DNA of 26,579 nt from BOKV01 sp041739225 (GTDB lineage: Bacteria > Pseudomonadota > Alphaproteobacteria > Rhizobiales > Rhizobiaceae). Numbering within the stretch: the first letter of the stretch is position 1; every line of letters starts with the position of its first letter. The translations under genes were made by a program, and so were the position numbers. The DNA lies in the NCBI GenBank assembly GCA_041739225.1, contig JBGSOG010000030.1, forward strand, positions 1 through 26,579, given 5' to 3'. Under the pieces are notes generated by a model that had not been told where the DNA came from, did no database searches, and saw nothing but the letters and a program-made list of their open reading frames with translations. This document shows, piece by piece, positions 22,226 to 26,579 of this stretch.

Positions 22226-23950
22226 TCAGCTTGTTTGACGACGCAGAAATGCCGGAATCTCAAGCTGGTCATCATCGATTGCCGACTTTTCGGCCGGGTT
22301 GATTCGGCCATTGCGGTCGAGCGCAGCACGCTTTGGTGCGAACGGATTGTCATCCACCCGGGCAGCGCTTGACGGCTGCTGGGTTGCAGCCACACGTATT
22401 GCCGGTGCCTGCGGCTCAATGCGCTGTTGCGGGCGAACTTGCGGTCGCTGTAGTGCCGGCGCTTCCTGCTCCTCTTCGCGTGCCCCAAAACCATGGGCCA
22501 GCTTCTTGAGGAGGCCCATCGGGCCGCGATCCTCATGAGACGGCGCGCGACTGCTCGCGCGGCTCTCGATTTCTGCCTGCACCATCGGCGGGAAATCCTC
22601 CACTTCAGGCATGCGCTGCGTGGCAAACGGCATGTCGGGCAGTTCTGGCGCAGGTGGCACGAATGCTTCTTCAGCCGGTGCCAACTCTTCTTCCAGCGCC
22701 GTACGGAAATCTTCTTCCATGATCGAATCGTTGAAGATCGAAGCTGGGCGCAGTGGCTCAATGCTGACGCCGTTCTTTTCCACCCGTGCCATAGGGGCAG
22801 TTGGAGCTGATCCCACCGAAGGAACAGAAACCGCTGCCCGCGCCAAAATCGGCTGCACCGCATTTTCCATCGCGGCACGCAAAGACTGCTGTGCTACCGG
22901 CCGCGGGATCTGGACTGATGCGCCTGTTGAGCGGGAAACGGCTGCAACACGGCTTGAATCAAACCGCTCGGCTTCCTGCTGCGCTGCCCGGTCAATTCCG
23001 GTTGCAACAACGGAAACGCGAATGATGCCTTCCAGTGATTCTTCGAATGTCGCGCCCAAAATGATGTTTGCGTCAGAATCCACTTCTTCACGAATGCGGG
23101 TGGCCGCCTCATCAACTTCGAACAATGTCAGATCGCGTCCGCCGGTGATCGAGATCAACAGGCCGCGCGCGCCGCGCATTGAGGTTTCGTCCAGCAACGG
23201 GTTGGAAATGGCAGCTTCTGCAGCTGCCATGGCACGACCCTCGCCCGATGCCTCACCGGTGCCCATCATTGCTTTGCCCATTTCGCGCATGACCGAGCGC
23301 ACATCGGCAAAATCGAGGTTGATCAGGCCTTCCTTGACCATCAGGTCAGTGATGCAGGCAACGCCGGAATAAAGCACCTGGTCTGCCATGCCAAAGGCAT
23401 CGGCAAAGGTCGTCTTGTCATTGGCGATACGGAAAAGGTTCTGGTTGGGAATGACGATGAGCGTATCAACATTCTTCTGCAGTTCCGAAATTCCGGCATC
23501 AGCTGTCTTCATCCGCCGCGCGCCTTCAAAATGGAAAGGCTTGGTCACCACACCAACCGTGAGAATGCCAAGTTCGCGAGCAGCCCTGGCCACTACTGGC
23601 GCGGCACCGGTGCCGGTGCCACCGCCCATGCCGGCGGTGACGAAGGCCATGTGGGTGCCTTGCAGGTGATCGGCGATTTCGTTGAGGCATTCCTCTGCCG
23701 CCGCCCTGCCGACTTCCGGCTGCGATCCGGCGCCCAGGCCTTGTGTTACGTCAACACCCAGCTGAATGACCCGCTGTGCCCGCGACATGGTCAGCGCCTG
23801 CGCATCGGTGTTCGCCACCACGAACTCGACGCCCTGAAGCCCGCCATTGATCATGTTGTTGACAGCATTGCCGCCGCCGCCGCCGACGCCAAAGACAGTG
23901 ATCTTGGGCTTCAATTCCCGGATGTCGGGCTTCTGCAGGTTGATGGTCAT
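22226..23950 (-). CDS. ftsZ: Cell-division GTPase FtsZ with long C-terminal linker
   Basis: A 574-residue tubulin homologue that polymerises into the Z-ring. The GTPase domain (about residues 12-320) has FGVGGGGGNAVNNM, the tubulin signature GGGTGTG at 109-115, and the T7 loop region NLDFADVRSVM. A long linker rich in A, P, E, Q and R (about 325-555) follows, much longer than in E. coli, as is usual for Rhizobiales. The C-terminal peptide DDQLEIPAFLRRQTS binds FtsA and other partners. The ATG at 23950 follows GGAGACGAAGAA; the open frame further upstream to 24040 extends into the 96-base ftsA gap and is rejected. Co-transcribed with ftsQ and ftsA by spacing. Confidence 0.97.
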   Translation of the reverse strand: MTINLQKPDIRELKPKITVFGVGGGGGNAVNNMINGGLQGVEFVVANTDAQALTMSRAQRVIQLGVDVTQGLGAGSQPEVGRAAAEECLNEIADHLQGTHMAFVTAGMGGGTGTGAAPVVARAARELGILTVGVVTKPFHFEGARRMKTADAGISELQKNVDTLIVIPNQNLFRIANDKTTFADAFGMADQVLYSGVACITDLMVKEGLINLDFADVRSVMREMGKAMMGTGEASGEGRAMAAAEAAISNPLLDETSMRGARGLLISITGGRDLTLFEVDEAATRIREEVDSDANIILGATFEESLEGIIRVSVVATGIDRAAQQEAERFDSSRVAAVSRSTGASVQIPRPVAQQSLRAAMENAVQPILARAAVSVPSVGSAPTAPMARVEKNGVSIEPLRPASIFNDSIMEEDFRTALEEELAPAEEAFVPPAPELPDMPFATQRMPEVEDFPPMVQAEIESRASSRAPSHEDRGPMGLLKKLAHGFGAREEEQEAPALQRPQVRPQQRIEPQAPAIRVAATQQPSSAARVDDNPFAPKRAALDRNGRINPAEKSAIDDDQLEIPAFLRRQTS

Positions 23951-24046
23951 TTCTTCGTCTCCATTTCCCGGAAGAAGGCGGCCTGTGCCGACTTCAAACC
24001 GCGTGTCCTTTTTGCCCCTGACCTTGTGGCCAGGAGGCATCGCCGC

Positions 24047-25381
24047 CTAAAAACTGTCCCGCAACCAGTTTCCCAATCGGGAAAATGCGCCACCGGTTCC
24101 TGTGAGACGCATTACCGGTGGTACTGCGCCATGCATTGCGTAATTCTCCAAATGCGCCATCTGCGGATAGATCAGCAGACCCACCGCCGCCGAAAATGCC
24201 GGCCCCTTGCCCGCCTCCGGCATGCCGGAAACTCCCATGGGCCGACCCAGACGCACATTGCGCGCCAAAATGCGGCGGGCGAGTTCCCCCAGGCCGTTGA
24301 GCTGGCTTGCGCCGCCGGTCAACACGATGCGTTTGCCAACCACACCGGCAAATCCGGAACGGTTGAGACGGTCGCGAATGAGTTCAAGCGTTTCCTCGAC
24401 CCTTGGCCGTATGATCCTGGTCAACTGCGAACGCTGCACCTGGTTCGGCAGATCGCGCTCATCTTCGCCTATGGGCTGGACGCTCAGGACGTCGTCTTCG
24501 CCATTGCCGCCACCAAGCGCTGAGCCGTGCAGTATTTTCAGCCTTTCAGCATCATCAAGCCGGGTGGACAAACCGCGTGCGATGTCCATGGTTACATGGT
24601 TGCCGCCAATGGCAATCGCGTCTGCAAATACAAACCGCCCTTCGGCAAAAACCGAAAGCGTGGTAGTGCCCCCGCCCATGTCGATGCAGGCGCAGCCCAT
24701 TTCCGTTTCATCATCGACCAATGCTGAAAGGCCTGCTGCGTAAGGCGTTGCAACCACCGCCTCGACCGACAAGTGGGCGCGATTGACGCAGAGTTCGAGA
24801 TTGCGGATTGGCGCGTTTTCAGCCGTGACCACGTGCATGTTGACGCCGAGTTTTTCGCCAACCATGCCGCGCGGGTCGCTTACCCCGGTTTCGCCGTCGA
24901 GCGAAAATCCAATCGGAATGGAGTGCACTACCGAGCGCTCAACCGCGAGTGCATGTTCCGCTCCGGCGCGAAGCACCTTGGCAATGTCGCTGTCCGCAAC
25001 TTGATGCCCGCCAAGGCTGATATCAGCCGTGAACGCTTCCGACACCAGCCTCCCCGCAGAAATACTGACAATCAGCGACTCAACCGTCACCCCGGCCATG
25101 CGTTCAGCAGAATCGACAGCTGCGCGAACGGCCTGCTCCGCCGCTTCCAGATCGACCACCACGCCGGATTTGATCCCGCGCGAGCGCTGATGGCCAATGC
25201 CCAGCACTTCGATGGTGTGCGTGCGCCCGGGCAAGACAAGACTTTCCTCACGCGGTTTGAGACGGGCAATCAGGCAGGTGGTTTTCGAACTGCCGATATC
25301 AAGCACAGACACGATTGTCGGCCGTTTGGCCGACGGTGCTTTCATGCGCGGAAGAAATCCGTGATGCGAAAGAAGGCTCAT
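24047..25381 (-). CDS. ftsA: Cell-division actin-like protein FtsA
   Basis: A 444-residue actin-fold ATPase anchoring FtsZ to the inner membrane. ATP-binding motifs are VSVLDIGSSKTTCLIARL at about residue 25 and CACIDMGGGTTTLSVF in the middle; the 1C insertion region (VESLIVSISAGRLVSEAF) is present. The C-terminal amphipathic helix FSRLGNWLRDSF is the membrane-targeting sequence. An N-terminal extension of about 20 residues (SLLSHHGFLPRMKAPSAKR) precedes the fold, as in other Rhizobiales. The ATG at 25381 overlaps the ftsQ stop in ATGA. Translationally coupled to ftsQ. Confidence 0.97.
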   Translation of the reverse strand: MSLLSHHGFLPRMKAPSAKRPTIVSVLDIGSSKTTCLIARLKPREESLVLPGRTHTIEVLGIGHQRSRGIKSGVVVDLEAAEQAVRAAVDSAERMAGVTVESLIVSISAGRLVSEAFTADISLGGHQVADSDIAKVLRAGAEHALAVERSVVHSIPIGFSLDGETGVSDPRGMVGEKLGVNMHVVTAENAPIRNLELCVNRAHLSVEAVVATPYAAGLSALVDDETEMGCACIDMGGGTTTLSVFAEGRFVFADAIAIGGNHVTMDIARGLSTRLDDAERLKILHGSALGGGNGEDDVLSVQPIGEDERDLPNQVQRSQLTRIIRPRVEETLELIRDRLNRSGFAGVVGKRIVLTGGASQLNGLGELARRILARNVRLGRPMGVSGMPEAGKGPAFSAAVGLLIYPQMAHLENYAMHGAVPPVMRLTGTGGAFSRLGNWLRDSF

Positions 25382-26298
25382 GTGTCCTTCCCCGGAGTTT
25401 TCTGCAGCGTCTCCGCAGGCTTCAGCCGCTCTGCCGCCTTTGCCGAGAGACGCATGACCACCCTGTCAGGCATGCGCATGTCGATTTCACCGATATCGCG
25501 CGAAATGAGAGAGTTTTCGGTTTCGAGTTTGGCGAGCTGCGCCAGTTCGGTTTCCTCACGCCCTTCCGGCAAGAGGATGGTTACACCGTTCTGCAAGATC
25601 AAGTTCCAACGGCGCTCAACTATGCGCACATGTGCCTTGACCTGAGAGGCAATGACCGGATGGCGCGCGACCAGTGAGACAAATTGCGCGGCGTCATTGG
25701 CTGCACCTGCACCCACTACCAGTGGCAATGCGGCAAAGCGGTCATCAAACCGGGCGACTTTTGCACCATCGCGTTCCACCAGCCACAATTCACCATTGTT
25801 CTGCCAAACGGCAAACGGCGTGCGCTCGACAATGTCGATTACCAACTTGTCAGGATAGGCCTTGGCGACACGCGCTTCAAAAACCCACGGAAGTTTGCGC
25901 AATGCCTCACGGGCCGCATGGGCATCGAAAGAAAACAGCGAGCGTTCAGCACCCAGATCAATGTTTGTAAGCACATCAATGCGCGAAACTTCCTTCACAC
26001 CGGAAATCTCGACATTGGCAATCTTGAAACCGGCAAGCGCAGTACCGTAGGCAACCAACCGCTCGCCATGGCCGCTTTCAACCGCGTAGGCAAGGCCCAC
26101 ACCGAGCGACAACACGCTTGCCAGGCTCGCAATGACCTTTGGCCGGAAAATAATGCCGTGGTTGAACAGCCGCGCAAGATGGCGGACAGGCTTGCGCAAG
26201 AACCTTGGCAACACGATGCCGCCAGCGTCCGCAACTGCGGCCGCCTTGCGCGCTTCGCCTGCCATTCCTGCGCTGACCTTACGGCCTATCTGCAACAA
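25378..26298 (-). CDS. ftsQ: Cell-division protein FtsQ
   Basis: A 306-residue bitopic membrane protein. A cytoplasmic basic N-terminus (about 55 residues) is followed by one transmembrane segment (IASLASVLSLGVGLAYAV), the POTRA domain (FKIANVEISGVKEVSRIDVL) and the beta-domain (WVFEARVAKAYPDKLVIDIVERTPFAVW). It recruits late division proteins with FtsB/FtsL. The start is TTG at 26298, supported by GGAGG seven bases upstream; an in-frame ATG at 26265 would remove eleven residues and lacks such a site, so it is the less likely choice. With the TTG start it overlaps the ddl stop by 13 bases. FtsA follows in ATGA overlap. Confidence 0.93.
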   Translation of the reverse strand: MLQIGRKVSAGMAGEARKAAAVADAGGIVLPRFLRKPVRHLARLFNHGIIFRPKVIASLASVLSLGVGLAYAVESGHGERLVAYGTALAGFKIANVEISGVKEVSRIDVLTNIDLGAERSLFSFDAHAAREALRKLPWVFEARVAKAYPDKLVIDIVERTPFAVWQNNGELWLVERDGAKVARFDDRFAALPLVVGAGAANDAAQFVSLVARHPVIASQVKAHVRIVERRWNLILQNGVTILLPEGREETELAQLAKLETENSLISRDIGEIDMRMPDRVVMRLSAKAAERLKPAETLQKTPGKDT

Positions 26299-26579
26299 GA
26301 CGCGTCCTCCACCATCCAGGTAACCAGTTCTTCAAACGAGTGGCCGGCATACAGCGCCAGTTCGGGCACCAGGGAGGTGGGTGTCATGCCGGGCTGGGTG
26401 TTGATTTCCAGCCAGACGAGTTCGCCTGATCCCATCGGCCCGTCATCCAGCCTGAAGTCAGACCGGCTAACGCCGCGGCACCCGACCGATTGGTGTGCCT
26501 TGAGGGACAGTGTCATTACTTTTTGGTAAATATTTCGTTTAAGATTTGCTGGACATTCGTGTTTTGACCCGCCGGGACG
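26286..26579 (-). CDS. ddl: D-alanine--D-alanine ligase, C-terminal part (cut by window end)
   Basis: Only the last 97 codons are present; the frame stays open to the window edge and the gene continues beyond it. The segment reads PGGSKHECPANLKRNIYQKV, then GCRGVSRSDFR, GELVWLEINTQPGMTPTSLVPELA and WMVEDAS, all standard C-terminal Ddl sequence. E and N in LEINTQPGM hold the magnesium ions and ATP. Ddl joins two D-alanines for peptidoglycan precursor synthesis. An internal methionine near 26516 is not a start: the codons upstream of it are also Ddl-like. The stop lies inside ftsQ by 13 bases. Confidence 0.95.
   Translation of the reverse strand, partial: RPGGSKHECPANLKRNIYQKVMTLSLKAHQSVGCRGVSRSDFRLDDGPMGSGELVWLEINTQPGMTPTSLVPELALYAGHSFEELVTWMVEDASCCR

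Noticed and set aside
22090..22878. A 262-codon minus-strand frame overlapping the ftsZ 3' end and the inverted repeat
   Set aside because: The sequence (rich in R, W, S, L) is an out-of-frame reading of the FtsZ linker and has no homologue I recognise.
26286..26516. A complete 76-residue gene upstream of ftsQ
   Set aside because: The methionine at 26516 is internal to ddl; codons beyond it continue the conserved ligase sequence to the window end.

Overview
The window is a chromosomal segment of an alphaproteobacterium, most probably of the order Hyphomicrobiales (Rhizobiales). The evidence is the minus-strand order ddl-ftsQ-ftsA-ftsZ-lpxC-bamD-recN-ligA, an FtsZ with a very long C-terminal linker, an EcfG/CtrA-era style of short GC-rich intergenic regions, and family members typical of that group (AzlCD, DUF922, DUF2461, DUF1127, three-domain aminopeptidase P). 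Genus cannot be told from the sequence alone. No rRNA, tRNA, insertion sequence, CRISPR array or prophage was seen.

Left part (1-10500) is accessory-flavoured. It starts with a MazE/MazF toxin-antitoxin pair with a possible leaderless promoter, then a short PhnA (YjdM) protein facing a hexapeptide-repeat transferase of the phosphonate-associated type and a SAM methyltransferase. A membrane-anchored or secreted serine hydrolase of the beta-lactamase fold follows, then a classical autotransporter whose passenger carries ten back-to-back 24-residue repeats, then prmA (L11 methyltransferase). A HAD phosphatase resembling eukaryotic phosphomannomutase diverges from a periplasmic Do-like protease (DegP/HtrA). 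A second, unrelated-antitoxin MazEF-like pair (DUF3018 antitoxin) lies between two look-alike GC-rich terminators, beside a DUF1127 small protein.

Middle part (10500-14620): a long three-domain aminopeptidase P on the plus strand, transcribed away from the DUF1127 gene from a shared 284-base control region that holds a candidate CtrA box. It converges on a cupin of the DMSP-lyase superfamily with a full set of metal-ligand residues. Then AzlC/AzlD, a two-component branched-chain amino acid exporter.

Right part (14617-26579), all minus strand, is a long envelope/division/repair block. Partial ddl (peptidoglycan precursor), ftsQ, ftsA and ftsZ (divisome), lpxC (committed step of lipid A synthesis), bamD (outer-membrane protein assembly), recN and ligA (DNA repair and replication), a DUF922 putative secreted metalloprotease, DUF2461, azlC and azlD. 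Several neighbours overlap by 4 bases (ATGA or GTGA) or 8 bases, implying translational coupling: ftsQ/ftsA, ligA/DUF2461, DUF2461/azlC, azlC/azlD.

Most of the window is well-known biology. The points most worth a second look are the repeat architecture of the autotransporter, the eukaryote-like PMM-type HAD protein, the DMSP-lyase-like cupin with unproven substrate, the two toxin-antitoxin pairs with their candidate control sites, and inverted or direct repeats in four intergenic regions. I did not find a convincing wholly new multi-gene system.
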